Source: Porcisia hertigi
Taxonomy: Eukaryota; Euglenozoa; Kinetoplastea; Trypanosomatida; Trypanosomatidae
DNA: 64,000 bases
Direction: 5' to 3'
NCBI RefSeq assembly: GCF_017918235.1
Contig: NC_090595.1
Coordinates: forward strand, 3,693,501-3,757,500
Under the pieces are notes generated by a model. It was not told the DNA's origin. It was given only the letters and a program-made list of their open reading frames with translations, and ran no database searches. Position 1 is the stretch's first letter; every line of letters begins with the position of its first letter. Positions 9,382 to 19,913 of this stretch are shown here, piece after piece. A program made the position numbers and the translations under genes.

Positions 9382-11328
9382 TTAGGATTTCCGTGAGGAA
9401 TCGATCATGGCCTCCGTGACAAGGCGAGGTGTGGCGTACAGTTCGTAGTTGATAGAGCTGCCCATATACTGACGGATCAGGCCTTTGAGTTCGTTGTTTT
9501 GTGCTCGAATCGTGTCAGTGTCACGGATGAGCTGCTTCCGCTGCTGGAGCTGCGAGAGGTACTGACTGAGGCCGTCCTCCAGGGCTTCCCAGACTGCCAG
9601 GTGGTCCTTTGGCACCGTTTGGGCCATGTTGCGCCAGTACTCTTTCTCTGCCAAGCGCCGCTTTTCGGCGTTGTGCACCTCATCGGCGTGTTTCTGCTCG
9701 ACGGTTGGGCCTGTTGTCGACGTTGTCTTCATTTCTTCCTTAGCACGGTGCCTGAGGTAGGTGTCCAAAGCGCTGAGCGCCTCCTGCGGGTTGATTAGGG
9801 CGACCGTCTCATCTTCGTTTTCTACTAAAAAGTATTCCAACATGTCCTTTACATCACTTGTGCGATTGAGCCCTAGCGTGGTGAGAATGCCCTCCACATC
9901 CGCCTGCTCCTCCGTTGTGCCACGTATACTCTGGATGGCGTCTCGAACGTTGCTGTCAACTAAGAACCGCGCCTGTGACTTGAGAATGCTGAAAAGCATC
10001 TGCGCTGCTTCTGACATTTCCACCTCTGGCGCCTCTTGGGGCTGCTCGTCAATCTCGTCCCTCTGAGCCTCGACCTCCATCTCCTCGCGAGGCCAGTAGC
10101 GCAGCGCCGGCGGTTGCCAGGGCATCCGCAAGAGTTCCTCATACACGAGGCGATCTGCTTGCAAGCATTCCTGCGCGAGGGATTGGCACTTGTCGTGGTG
10201 AAGCTTCCACAGCTGGTGGTACTTCACTTTATCCTTCTTTTCAAATTTGGCGAATTTGTCCTGTGTATCTGTGTACTGCTGATTTAAGCGGTGCAACTGC
10301 TTTGTCAGCTCGTTGTTCGCGCGCTGGAACCGCTTGTCCGCATCCTGATAGCGTGCCAGCAACGTCGCCAGCGTCTCCTGTAGTCGCGTGATCTTTTTTT
10401 TGTACTGCGCCTGCGCACTACGGTTCTCCTTCACTCGCTCGCGCAGCACCTGCAAGTTGTATGTGAGCCGTTCGCCGTTGAGGAGGTAGTCGGCCTTCGC
10501 TTTTTCAAGCTCCTCACGCAACGCGTGCACGTCGGATTGGTGCCCACGCTTTACTTCATTGAAGTCTTCGTAGCTGGACTCATATCGTTCCGCAAGCTGC
10601 TCTTGGGCCTCCACTATCTTCTGCTCGCGGTGCTTTCGGTACTCGATCTCCTTTGTGCGTCGCGTCTTGACCAACTCCTTTACCTCCTCGGCGCACTTGT
10701 CCAAGTACGCCTTTCGCTCTGCTTCGTATGTACTCTCGATGTCCTGCAGCTTCGTCGTGTACTGATGAAGATAGTCTTCTGTGCTTGCACGCATCGTCTC
10801 GACGAGCTGATTGACCTTTTCCTTGTTCTTTTTGAGCAAGCCAACATACTCCTCCTCTCGCTGGTGCAACTGCTCACGCAGCTCCGAGATAAGCTTCTCC
10901 TTCACGTCAACGAGCGCCGCACACTCCTTGCGCTGTTCCGTGAGAGCTGTGTGGAGTTCGTGGGGGACTCCCATACGGTAGAGAGCCTCGAACTGCAGCA
11001 GCAGTGCCCCGTGTTGCGCGTCAGCGCCGCTGCTTTCTTGAGTCTGTACAAATTTCTGCTCCACGTCCTGAGCGTGCTGACGGCGTTCTGACTCTGCCAC
11101 TTCTGCAGAGACGAGGATTTTGGTGGCGGCGTCGATGTTTGCGTGGTGCAGCATCGACATTTGGTAACGTGTGTCCAACGTCTTCTGCTCAGCCGCAGAG
11201 CGGGAAGATGTTTCTTTAGTCAAGCCATCGGCGGATTCATTTGAGCCGTCGCACGCATGCAGTTTATTTTGAATGCGCTTCCGCTGCGCTTCGATGCGCT
11301 CCTCTGGCGGCAGACTCGCGTCAGCCAT
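9382..11328 (-). CDS. DRC1: Dynein regulatory complex subunit 1 (DRC1/CCDC164-like), 648 aa
   Basis: A long coiled coil (about residues 120-420, Glu/Gln/Lys/Arg heptads) is followed by a compact C-terminal part ending in GLIRQYMGSSINYEL (about 616-630). That ending is the hallmark C-terminal motif of DRC1, with the NxELxxLLxQYL consensus. DRC1 is a scaffold of the nexin-dynein regulatory complex between axonemal doublets, where it helps control dynein activity and flagellar beating. The frame can be read 64 codons further upstream, but that part is low-complexity and begins in a polypyrimidine region, so the ATG at MADASLPPEE is chosen. A Pro/Glu-rich linker (around REEMEVEAQ) separates coil and C-terminal region. 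Length is close to DRC1 in other organisms (about 650-740 aa). Confidence 0.88.
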   Translation of the reverse strand: MADASLPPEERIEAQRKRIQNKLHACDGSNESADGLTKETSSRSAAEQKTLDTRYQMSMLHHANIDAATKILVSAEVAESERRQHAQDVEQKFVQTQESSGADAQHGALLLQFEALYRMGVPHELHTALTEQRKECAALVDVKEKLISELREQLHQREEEYVGLLKKNKEKVNQLVETMRASTEDYLHQYTTKLQDIESTYEAERKAYLDKCAEEVKELVKTRRTKEIEYRKHREQKIVEAQEQLAERYESSYEDFNEVKRGHQSDVHALREELEKAKADYLLNGERLTYNLQVLRERVKENRSAQAQYKKKITRLQETLATLLARYQDADKRFQRANNELTKQLHRLNQQYTDTQDKFAKFEKKDKVKYHQLWKLHHDKCQSLAQECLQADRLVYEELLRMPWQPPALRYWPREEMEVEAQRDEIDEQPQEAPEVEMSEAAQMLFSILKSQARFLVDSNVRDAIQSIRGTTEEQADVEGILTTLGLNRTSDVKDMLEYFLVENEDETVALINPQEALSALDTYLRHRAKEEMKTTSTTGPTVEQKHADEVHNAEKRRLAEKEYWRNMAQTVPKDHLAVWEALEDGLSQYLSQLQQRKQLIRDTDTIRAQNNELKGLIRQYMGSSINYELYATPRLVTEAMIDSSRKS

Positions 11329-13650
11329 CTCAATGAAGTGGGTAAAATCGGAAGGGGGAAGAGGGGGGAGAAAGAAAGGAACGTCACGATGTGGTGGTGA
11401 ACAACAACGAGGAGGGGTGGGGCAAAATTGTAGGGCTGAGGCAGGGCGACTGCGTCGTCGATTCACGTGTGGTTGCCAAAGCAGAGACAACACGGAAGGT
11501 GACTCTTCTCCTTTCTCCACTTGACTGTGCGCCCGTGTGTGTGTGTGTGTGTGTTTGGGGGGGGGGGGGGGGGGGAGAGGGAACGAGAGAGGGGGTAGGA
11601 TGACGGAGGAGGCACATTAAGTGAGTGGGAAAAAAGAACAGGCGCGCAGTAACGGCAGACATGGCTCGTCTCTGCGCGGTAATGCGATCTCGTGTGCGAC
11701 ATCGTCAAAGCCGGCTGCGATTGTATCTCACTGATGCAGAAGCTAACGACAATACAATTTCTACTGAGGCTGCCCAGAGGAGAGGTAGTGACGGCCAACA
11801 GATCATCTTGTAACAGGGTGTGCGACAAGACAGACAAACGAGAGGGGGAGGGGGGAGAGCGAGCGGGCGGGTCGGGATGTGTTCACCTTCCTCGCTGCGC
11901 CTACGCCGGACGAGGGCGTATGTCTGTGGGTGTGTATAGATACACGTAATTTTTTAGATTGTCTGTTGGACACAACTGACATGGACAACGGCTGGCACAA
12001 AACAATGTAGGCCAATATCAACTCACAGGGTGTGCATGAGAAAGTAGTAAAAAAACAACAGCACTGATGTGGAGGACGGAATGTTCAGAGGCTGGGGAAT
12101 GTGGGATAGGGGAGCAGCATGTGTGTGCATACATGTCGTTGCGCAAGCCCTCCCACCGTCCCCTCAAAAAAAAAAAACGCAGATAGGTCCATCCCCAGGT
12201 GCAGATTCTCACCACCATTGTGAGGAGGAGGGGAGGGGAGGGGGGGGGGGGAACCCCGAACTGCGTGTCCTCTTCTATGATATTTCGCTGATGCCTTTCT
12301 ACAATGTACGCAGTTGTATGAGGCAAAGGCGCACGTCCGTGACTGGGCGGCCACAGCGAGAGAGGAAGCCGCCACAAAAGGCAAGACGAAGTCCCCCGAG
12401 GAACAAGTGAGGCAAACGAAACGAGGGGCGGGAAACGAGGCAGGGGACGACACCCGTTGTTTCCATCGAGGGACACGTCCACCAAAAAAAAAATCACAGA
12501 AGAATCTCTATGTCGTGGCGAAGGGTGGAGGAGAGAGAAATAATAAAAAAATAGCCTCTGGCCCTGATGGTACTCCTCTTTGAGACACGCAGGCTACACA
12601 GAGTGGGAGGGAGGGGGGGGGGGGAGAAGGCGCCGATGAAACACATCTTAGTCACACCTACTTGTCTTTATACAGAGCGTGAGTATGATTACAATCGGGG
12701 AAACCAAAGCGCATGCACATACATATTGATACGAGTGTGTGCTCCTGCGTCGAGGTTACGCTTGGCAGGGCAGCTGAGTGGGGAAAGAGATTGCAGATGG
12801 GAGTGCGTCCCACCCATCCTGAACGTCAACGTCTGCCACTGAATAAAGGGACAAAGTCATTTGAAGGCGGAACGGGGAAGCCCCCGGTAAAAGAGGGACG
12901 AACGGCAGCCCTGAGAGGAAAAAAAGACAGTGGTGGAGAATGCGTACAGGGGAAATTTGTGTGGGCGCGCAGTTAAGCCGGCGCATCTCTCACTTTTGCT
13001 CTGCCCTACGTGTTGTTTTTGCCTTTGATCCCACATAAAACCGAAGAAGCGATTCGCAATCCTCTGCTTCATATCATCTTCGCTGGAACCACTACTGCCA
13101 CCCCCCCCCACACACACACACCTTTTTCCCTCTGACTCGACAGGACTCGCGCTGCCTCATCGAGACAGTCTCTGAATAGCCCCCCCTCCCCCCCCACCCC
13201 TCTGGTTTTCCCCATCCGGTCATGCGCAGTACACATTGTGGAAAAACGGTCGGCAAGGAGGGGTAGGAGAGGAGAGAAACGGAGGGGGAGAGAAAGACGA
13301 CGACGACTCTTCCTCCTCGCCAGCTCCTACTGCTCCCTCAGTAGTAGCCACGTGCCCAACTATGCTGCATCGGTGCCATCGCTGTTGCTACTCCCCCCTC
13401 CCCCTGTCACTGCGGCCAGAAAGACGCTAGAGGCAGGTAGGGAGGGAAAGAGGGGGGGGGGTAAAAGGGAGGCTGAAGGGGCGAGAAACGGTTCCTAAGA
13501 AAAAATGGAGAGAACAATCGAAGCCCCAACAAACAGTTTTGTTTTGTAGTGAGCCTGCCTCTGCTGGCGCTCTTTGCAGCGGAAGGGGGGCGGCGGTTGT
13601 GACGGAATTCAGTCTCGCTCTTGTCGTACAAGAAAAATGGTGCGAAGTCA
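11329..13650. other. Spacer between the ZZ-finger and DRC1 genes
   Basis: No gene seen. It includes a (GT)n tract running into a 19-base G run (11535-11575), a G run near 12241-12250 and a C/CA tract near 13100-13130. On the sense strand the 11535-11575 block reads as a C-run followed by (CA)n, about 210-250 nt upstream of the DRC1 start, and could serve in splice-acceptor choice. Confidence 0.55.
11535..11575. repeat. (GT)n followed by a 19-base G run
   Basis: A GT dinucleotide repeat (11535-11554) passes after TTT into an uninterrupted run of G (11557-11575). On the transcribed strand it is a strong polypyrimidine/CA block upstream of DRC1. Confidence 0.85.
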
Positions 13651-15906
13651 CTATTCCTCCACAGAGGATCCAGCGCCGAAAAGCTGGACACCACGTGCGC
13701 CGTCACGCGAGCAAGAAAAGCCGCCGCGCATGTCATACATCGACCCGCTTTGTAGAGTGGAGTTCGTGTAGGGCGAAGCTGACAGGCCCAGCTCACTGCG
13801 CTGATGGCTCTTCGCCGGCGTCTCGTCCACGTAGTTCTTGGCTGGCGTGGCTACTTCAAAGACGCCGTAGACGTACCTGCCCAGCTCCGTGTTGATGCAG
13901 GTGGCCAGGCACTGCTCCACCAAAGGCAGGTGCGCATTTCCTTTCACCACCAGGGCAGCGTAGGGCACCGACTCTAGAGAGGGATAGCGCACGAGTTCCT
14001 CGATCATCCGCACCAGCACATCGTCCCGGGGGGCAACCCGAAGAAGCAGCCGACCAAGGGCATTCAACACCTGGGGTATCTGCAGGTAGGCGGAAAGAGT
14101 AAGCACTTTGCTGGACAGCTGCGTCTCCAAAATCTGAAGTGCGGCTGTCTGCGGGATCGTGGGCAACGGTGGTGCCAGGACAGCGCCGCGAGTAGCTTCC
14201 ATGGCGCAGTGGTGGCACTGACACTGAAAGTACGCGTATTGCGGACGCTCCACGAGGACCCCACCCGTGGGCGGGTGGTGTGCAGAGCAGTGCGAGCACA
14301 GCGGCACCAAGGCACCGCTGACGGGCAGCCGGTAGATGCAAGCCAGTTGATATGGGGTAATTGCTATCTTTGGTGTAGCCTCGCCGCTGGGGCCAGCTTT
14401 TGCCGTGCAGATGTGCCGCGGGGACTGCGCCGCTTCGCTAGCGCCCGGTTCGGCGCTATGCATGCGAGGGTCATTGAAGGCCATTTCGTAAAAACACTCC
14501 ATCGCCTTTATGTAGACGGCAGGGTTTTGGGTGTCTGAAAACATTCTGAGCAACCGATCTAGGAGAACAGCGCTGAGCATCGCGATGTTGTGAGGGCAGT
14601 GCTTGGCCAGGTACTGCGTCACACGGAAAACAGCTATCTGAGACTCTGCCAGGCATGCGTTAGCGGCGAGGCCGCCCACAACTTCGAGGGCGTCGAGGTT
14701 GAGGTAGTTGCGCTGCACGCGTAGAAGGTCCACCTCTGCCATGGTGGCTAGTGCCTCACAGAACACCTTGGAGAGGTGATGCTTGTGATCGCCGCACAGC
14801 TGATCACGGATCGGCTGCAGCACATCGAGGTCGAGGCGCGTCTCGCGGATGCAGTGCTGCAGCAGGCAGCTGCCCATTTCAGTCATGGTTAGAAAGAGAC
14901 GACCGAGCCGCTGCCGTTCTACGCTTTTGCTGGTATGTATCACAGTCACCGCAGGGGCACAGAGAGGCGGTAGTTGCCCGGAAGGCTCTTCTGGTAGTAA
15001 GCGCATCAGACGGTCCATGGCAGCCAGCGCACGGGAGACGAGGTATGCGAAGGAGGAGGGTAGCCGCACCCTCCAGGTGCAAGCGAGGTGGTAGGCCGCG
15101 CAGAGGCAGCGTGCCAATACATCACCAAAAAGAAACGCCATGGCGCCATCCACGAGTTTGAAGACAAACTGAAGCTCCTCCATATCCATGCGCTCCACCA
15201 ACTTGGTGAGAACAAAGTGCAGCACGAAGTGAACATACTCAACCAGCGGCAGCGGATCCGGGGCAGTGCGAAAGTGGCAGCAATGAATCTCCAACGTAGA
15301 CAGGAGTGGGTACATAACAAGTGCGCTCATTACAATACCATAGGCCTCGTTCTCGTCAATCGTCTGCATGCACTCTTGGAGTAGGTCGTACAGGACGTTG
15401 ATGCTCACCGCACCACTGGCAATGTCGCCACCGAGTTTGCGGTTGTTGAGGTGCAATTCAGTGAGTAGCTGCATGCTGGGGCTGGTGTGGGGATGCACGC
15501 CTACAACGTGCGACCGATTAATCCACCCACCAGACGCAATGCGGTAGTACTCTGTCGAAGGTTCAGACTCGTCGACAGCGGTGCTCACCACCCGTAGCAG
15601 GCGTCCAGCGTAGAGCGGTGAGAGACGGTAGCTCTGCCCGCGAGGCCGCGTGTGCACTGCCGCACTGGCTTCGTCGTAGTCAAGCATTGGGTGACGGATT
15701 ACTACCTGCGGCTTCGCCAGGAGTTCCTCCTGCACCGCAAAACACTTCTCACAGAGCAGGAACTCACATGGAGACTCCACGCAGCCGAACCAGCGCACAT
15801 CGGAGTCGTCTGATAGAGCCTTGCACACGGAGCACTGCCGCCCGGTCGGTACCGCCGGAAGCGCATCGAAGCCGTGGCAGGGATGCGAACCGTGACGGTA
15901 TGCCAT
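13651..15906 (-). CDS. ZZ-type-like zinc finger and helical-repeat protein, 751 aa
   Basis: The N-terminus carries a cysteine cluster with C25-x2-C28, then WFGC (C42), C47 and C52-x2-C55, laid out like a ZZ or related zinc-binding finger. A short beta-rich stretch with GGWINRSHV follows at about residue 135. The bulk (about 150-560) is leucine-rich and helical, reminiscent of ARM/HEAT-like repeats, without a motif I can name. A second Cys/His group (CSHCSAHH and CQCHHC) lies near residue 570-600. ZZ fingers usually bind peptides or other proteins, so a scaffold or ubiquitin-linked role is possible but not shown. The frame continues upstream for 30 hydrophobic, low-complexity codons; ATG at MAYRHGSHPC is preferred. 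Confidence 0.8.
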   Translation of the reverse strand: MAYRHGSHPCHGFDALPAVPTGRQCSVCKALSDDSDVRWFGCVESPCEFLLCEKCFAVQEELLAKPQVVIRHPMLDYDEASAAVHTRPRGQSYRLSPLYAGRLLRVVSTAVDESEPSTEYYRIASGGWINRSHVVGVHPHTSPSMQLLTELHLNNRKLGGDIASGAVSINVLYDLLQECMQTIDENEAYGIVMSALVMYPLLSTLEIHCCHFRTAPDPLPLVEYVHFVLHFVLTKLVERMDMEELQFVFKLVDGAMAFLFGDVLARCLCAAYHLACTWRVRLPSSFAYLVSRALAAMDRLMRLLPEEPSGQLPPLCAPAVTVIHTSKSVERQRLGRLFLTMTEMGSCLLQHCIRETRLDLDVLQPIRDQLCGDHKHHLSKVFCEALATMAEVDLLRVQRNYLNLDALEVVGGLAANACLAESQIAVFRVTQYLAKHCPHNIAMLSAVLLDRLLRMFSDTQNPAVYIKAMECFYEMAFNDPRMHSAEPGASEAAQSPRHICTAKAGPSGEATPKIAITPYQLACIYRLPVSGALVPLCSHCSAHHPPTGGVLVERPQYAYFQCQCHHCAMEATRGAVLAPPLPTIPQTAALQILETQLSSKVLTLSAYLQIPQVLNALGRLLLRVAPRDDVLVRMIEELVRYPSLESVPYAALVVKGNAHLPLVEQCLATCINTELGRYVYGVFEVATPAKNYVDETPAKSHQRSELGLSASPYTNSTLQSGSMYDMRGGFSCSRDGARGVQLFGAGSSVEE

Positions 15907-16189
15907 TAGTGCGTGTGAGGGAGGGGGAACGCTAAGGAAACAATAAGGTGCACACACAAACACACAAATAGGACACCACCACACGCGCCAACGCACACGT
16001 GTGGGGGTTATCGGCGTCTATGTGACGTCAAGGACAGGAGAAGAACAAATTACACCGAGTGAAAACAAAACGAGATGATCCACGATAAAAATGTTCCGGA
16101 TACGGGAGAGCGGGAAAAAAGGAAGGAATGAGGGGAGCACCTTGCTCTCGCTGTATGTGAATGTAGGTGTATGAGTATATAGACTCTTC

Positions 16190-16210
16190 GGGGGGGGGGG
16201 GGGGGGGGGG
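16190..16210. repeat. 21-base G homopolymer
   Basis: An uninterrupted G run on the plus strand, which is a C tract on the transcribed strand, about 285 nt upstream of the ZZ-finger gene start. Length is probably unstable between strains. Confidence 0.85.
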
Positions 16211-18039
16211 CTGCTGTGTCTAGAGGCTTCACACACCTTCTGCGTTACGCCTGTCAATCTACAGAAGATCTGCTCGTGTTCCTATGTGTGTGTTTGTACA
16301 AGGACACACTCTCAAATCGAGTAAAAAAAAAAAAAAACAAATTGCCGGCCAGCGTAGGAAAAATACGGGATGGGGAGGGGGGGGGGGCAACAGGGGATGT
16401 AAAAGGGGGAGGGGGGGGTGTCCGTTTGGACTAAAGTAAAACCCAGAAACGAAACCAACACACAATTTGTGAAGAAAAAAGAATAGATGTGAGAGGTGCG
16501 ACGCCTGTTGTGGAGACGGAGTCAGGGTAGATGTGGGTGCGTGGTATGATGTGTTCTATGGATATCGATTAGGAAAAAAAAGCGAGGCAAATCGCAGATA
16601 GTGCCACAAACCGTTGCGCTGGTTCTCTCTCCCCTGCAATGAAGAAAAAAGGAGGGAGTAAAGGGAGACAACACCGGCGAAGGCGTGCGCCGATACCAAC
16701 GAATGCGCAACAGGCTCTCGAAGCGCACGGGGGGGGGGAGGAGGGGAGCAAGCGGCACAGTACGAAAAGGAAAGATAAGTTCGCAGACAAGATTGCTGAC
16801 TTCTTCTTATTGGGCTAACACTCCTCGTTACGTTGCTCACAGCCTGCAATGATCGGCTACGTTGCGCGCGTGTCTTCTATATATGTATATAGAACTTTGG
16901 GCTTCCTCTGATACGTACGATGTGCGTCGCTGCTGCCCCTTTGCGAGCTGTTTACCTTTGCCCCGCGTGTCAATAGAAGGGTCTATGAGAGAAACAGAAG
17001 AAAGATCTGGGGACGGATTTGTGTGAGTGGGTGGTGTGTGTGAGGGAGCGGGGCGGCGTCGTGGATCTGAGACAGGGGAAAAACAAGTGACTCACCAACA
17101 CACACACACACACGCACAGTCAGTAGAAAAGACACCCGAGAAGGAGAGCAGCTGTTCGGTTGCTCGTGGTGGTAGCGTCAGATCAGATGACAGCCGTACT
17201 GGACCTCCTTTTCCCCGTCTTACTTTTTCGAGTACGAGTCGCGCGGGTTCGTTGGTTCTGTTTGCCTTGTCCCAGGACGACAATGTGTGTGCATATGCGC
17301 GTATTGTTGACGGGAGCTGATAGAGGACAGACACGAAGGGGAAAAAAACGAGAATGTGCTCTGTGGGAAGGAGGCGTACCAGCACCTTTGTGTTTGTGTC
17401 TTGGAGATTTGGTACGACTGACGATGGGTGGGAGAGGAGAGGAGCAGCGCACAGATGAAAAAAAAAGAGAAAGGGGTAGAGGGAGCCGGGAGGGAGGGGA
17501 GGGGAGGGGAGGGGGAAAAAAAAGAGAAAACAAGAATAGAAGGCGGTGGTGGTGCAGGGCAGGGGTTCTATCAGCTTGGTTCCTTCTTTGAGTTATTATA
17601 AGATGTATGATGCGAGTCAATTGTTTCTTTATAGGGATTTCTGGTCGCTAGTGCGGTCGGGGAACGGTGGCAGCGGCGCCTTCGTTTACCTCTCTGAGGG
17701 TCAGTCAGCCTTTCCGGTAGGTGATCCTCTGTGTGTTGGTGTCTAGTCAGCTTCTCCACTGCGATGCCTACGACAGAGCGGATGCAAACACCGAAGAGCA
17801 CACGGATGATGCACACTAGGGAAAAAAAGGGGGAACGACGAGGATGGCGGGGCGAGAGTCACTGTGGATGTCAGAGACCGAAAAAAAAACACGAAACAAC
17901 TACGCACGACCAAGGTTACTTGCTACGACTCCCTGGGCAAACGGAGCGTTGGTGGTCACGAATCGTAGAGCAACCACAGCAGTAGCAGCAGCAGCAGCGG
18001 AGGGGAAAGGAGGGGGAGAAATACAGAGGAGCAGATGAG

Positions 18040-18067
18040 GCGTTGAGCGAGGACACTCGCTCAACGC
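18040..18067 (-). promoter_or_regulatory. Perfect 12-bp stem-loop in the 3' flank of the diverged carrier gene
   Basis: GCGTTGAGCGAG (18040-18051) and CTCGCTCAACGC (18056-18067) are exact reverse complements separated by four bases. In the minus-strand transcript the loop is UGUC. It lies about 740 nt downstream of the carrier stop codon, so it would be in the 3' UTR or just beyond it. A 12-bp perfect GC-rich stem with a tetraloop is unusual against the purine-rich spacer. Candidate roles are a protein-binding RNA element or a processing or stability signal; none is shown. Confidence 0.6.
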
Positions 18068-18803
18068 AGACGTGGATCGGCACAGCCACAGTGAGCACCG
18101 GAAGCGGGCGGCAGCGGCAGAGGCCATTGACATGTCTCAAGAGGCACCCTCCGTTACCTCCGCTCGAAATCAGACCCAAGGGCCACCTCACATACAACAT
18201 GTGCAATCACCCCTGCAACGAACACCGGAAAAGGCTGCATCTGCATTGCTGGTGCCCTGTTGAACATCTTTTTCTCGTGTGATACTTTGACTTTCATCAC
18301 CCTCCCTTCTCTCGCCGTGTCGTCAGAGTGAGAGGGACAAAACTGGACAGCGCGGACATAAACGCGAACCATTGCGTATTTTACATTCCCGAGTCTCTCT
18401 CTCTCTCTCTTGTTCACACTCGACAATGAACGACACATATGTGACAACACAGCTCTCTCGCTCCTGATTCCGCAGACAGTGAAACCGAGATCAATTCACT
18501 ACGTTTTGGTAAAGACCATACAACAACGACAACAGACACGCACATATTTCACAGACTTTCTCAGACTTCTTACCCCCTCCACCCCACCCCTTACCCTTGC
18601 CCACTGCGCCGCCACTGCAAATAGCCAATCACATTCTCAGTAAGATGCACTTCCACTAAAAGTGTCACCCGCTGAGACATGACGTTGTGGGGCTTAGCGC
18701 GGTAGCTGTGCGCGTGTGAGTGAGGAAGGGGTAGGGGGCTTCCACTCAGAGTCCAGTACACGGGGACCATTGTGTCTGCGGGCACCAGCAGTGTCGCTGC
18801 ACT

Positions 18804-19913
18804 TCAGTGAGTGTGCTCCTGGCCTACAGCGGCGACATCTACGCTGGCTTGCTGAGTGATGTCGGAGAGCTGCTTTGCGCCTTCGTAGGTGAAGCCAAAC
18901 GAGCAGCCGCCGACGATGCCGACCAGCAGATTGCCCCCCAACCCCTTCCACAGCGCACTCACCCCTTCGTTTTTGATCATACTCTTAACGATTTGCAGGA
19001 GTGGGAAGCGTACCCCTTCGACACGCTTGCCCACCTGCAAGCGCAGTCGCAGCACGTATATAGGGTTCATGAAAACGCCGATCACCATACTCGCTGCGGC
19101 GCCCACTCCGCCGTTCACGAGGACGTTGTCAGTGGAAGAGGTGCAGCAGCGTGGCAACCACTGCTGTACGGGTTGCGGCACCACGGCAGAAAGTCGTGCC
19201 CCTATTGCTGGCGCAGCGCCGTATACTCTGCGCTTAAAAGACTCGTAAACAAACCACCATGCTCCGGTGAGGGGTGCCACCACGAGCGTCAGCAGGGTCC
19301 CACGAAACAGACAGCTCACCCCTTGCTCACGCACCAGTGTCATGGTTGTACGCAAAGCGGACATGTAGTTGTGTTCGCTAGAGTAGGAGCTGCCAGCCAC
19401 CATCTGCACTTGCGAGACCACTGCGAAGGGGTTGAAGATGGGTGTGGATCCGAGATCCGCAAGCAGGCCTGCGCCGAAGCTGCGCCACTCCCGCTCTTGA
19501 AGCGGCAACTTCTCCTTCCAATACTCGACGAGAAAGTAATAGACAAGCTCACTCAGCACGGTGCCCGAGATGGCCGCTCCTGCGCCGCGGTACAGACCAC
19601 AGATGCCGTGAGACCGCCGCACCTCCTGCAGCACCTTGGCTGCCGACACACGAGTCGTGCAGCACTGCTGACGAGCAATGACCAGGAAGATTGGCTGCCC
19701 GAGGAAGCTGTAGGTGAGGGAGGTCAGTCCAAAAGTCATCATGAGTTTCCCTGGGTCGACATCGGACCAAGAGCGCGTCACTGCAGAGACGATTGGCGGA
19801 GGCGGCAACTCGAGTGTGTTGTGCAGGCGCGGTACCGCACCTATCTCCAAGAGGATATCCGCCGGCGAAGGTTGTGGGATAGTGTCTGACGCCTTGGCAT
19901 TTGAAGAACTCAT
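18804..19913 (-). CDS. Diverged mitochondrial carrier (SLC25) protein, 369 aa
   Basis: Three repeat units of the mitochondrial carrier family are visible. At the end of the odd-numbered helices the PxD/ExxK/R signature is degenerate: GQPIFLVIARQQ (P74), FNPFAVVSQVQM (P162) and MNPIYVLRLRLQ (P284). The acidic residue is absent in all three, although the proline and the later glutamine/arginine remain. YRGAG, FRGTL and WKGLGGN mark the even-helix G-motifs. The N-terminal 50 residues are an extra Ser/Pro-rich extension. Loss of the matrix salt-bridge acids suggests a non-canonical carrier, as in SLC25A46/MTCH-like or SLC25A44-like branches; substrate is unknown. The location is probably mitochondrial membrane. 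The start ATG gives MSSSNAKASD. Confidence 0.82.
   Translation of the reverse strand: MSSSNAKASDTIPQPSPADILLEIGAVPRLHNTLELPPPPIVSAVTRSWSDVDPGKLMMTFGLTSLTYSFLGQPIFLVIARQQCCTTRVSAAKVLQEVRRSHGICGLYRGAGAAISGTVLSELVYYFLVEYWKEKLPLQEREWRSFGAGLLADLGSTPIFNPFAVVSQVQMVAGSSYSSEHNYMSALRTTMTLVREQGVSCLFRGTLLTLVVAPLTGAWWFVYESFKRRVYGAAPAIGARLSAVVPQPVQQWLPRCCTSSTDNVLVNGGVGAAASMVIGVFMNPIYVLRLRLQVGKRVEGVRFPLLQIVKSMIKNEGVSALWKGLGGNLLVGIVGGCSFGFTYEGAKQLSDITQQASVDVAAVGQEHTH

Larger units (their letters stand above)
15907..18803. other. 2.9-kb spacer between the diverged carrier and ZZ-finger genes
   Basis: No convincing gene. Features include a 21-base G run at 16190-16210, further G runs near 16378-16386, (CA)n at 17098-17112, repeated GGGA blocks near 17490-17515, a (CT)n stretch near 18394-18411 and a perfect hairpin at 18040-18067. 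Frames of 100-145 codons on either strand are low complexity. It is probably a long 3' UTR of the carrier gene plus the 5' region of the ZZ gene. Confidence 0.55.

Noticed and set aside
17183-17620. 145-codon minus-strand frame in the long spacer
   Set aside because: Pro/Ser/Arg-rich translation of GGGA repeats, not a protein family.
18807-19889. 360-codon open frame on the plus strand
   Set aside because: It is the antisense shadow of the diverged carrier gene, which shows clear family motifs on the minus strand. All supported genes in the window are on the minus strand.
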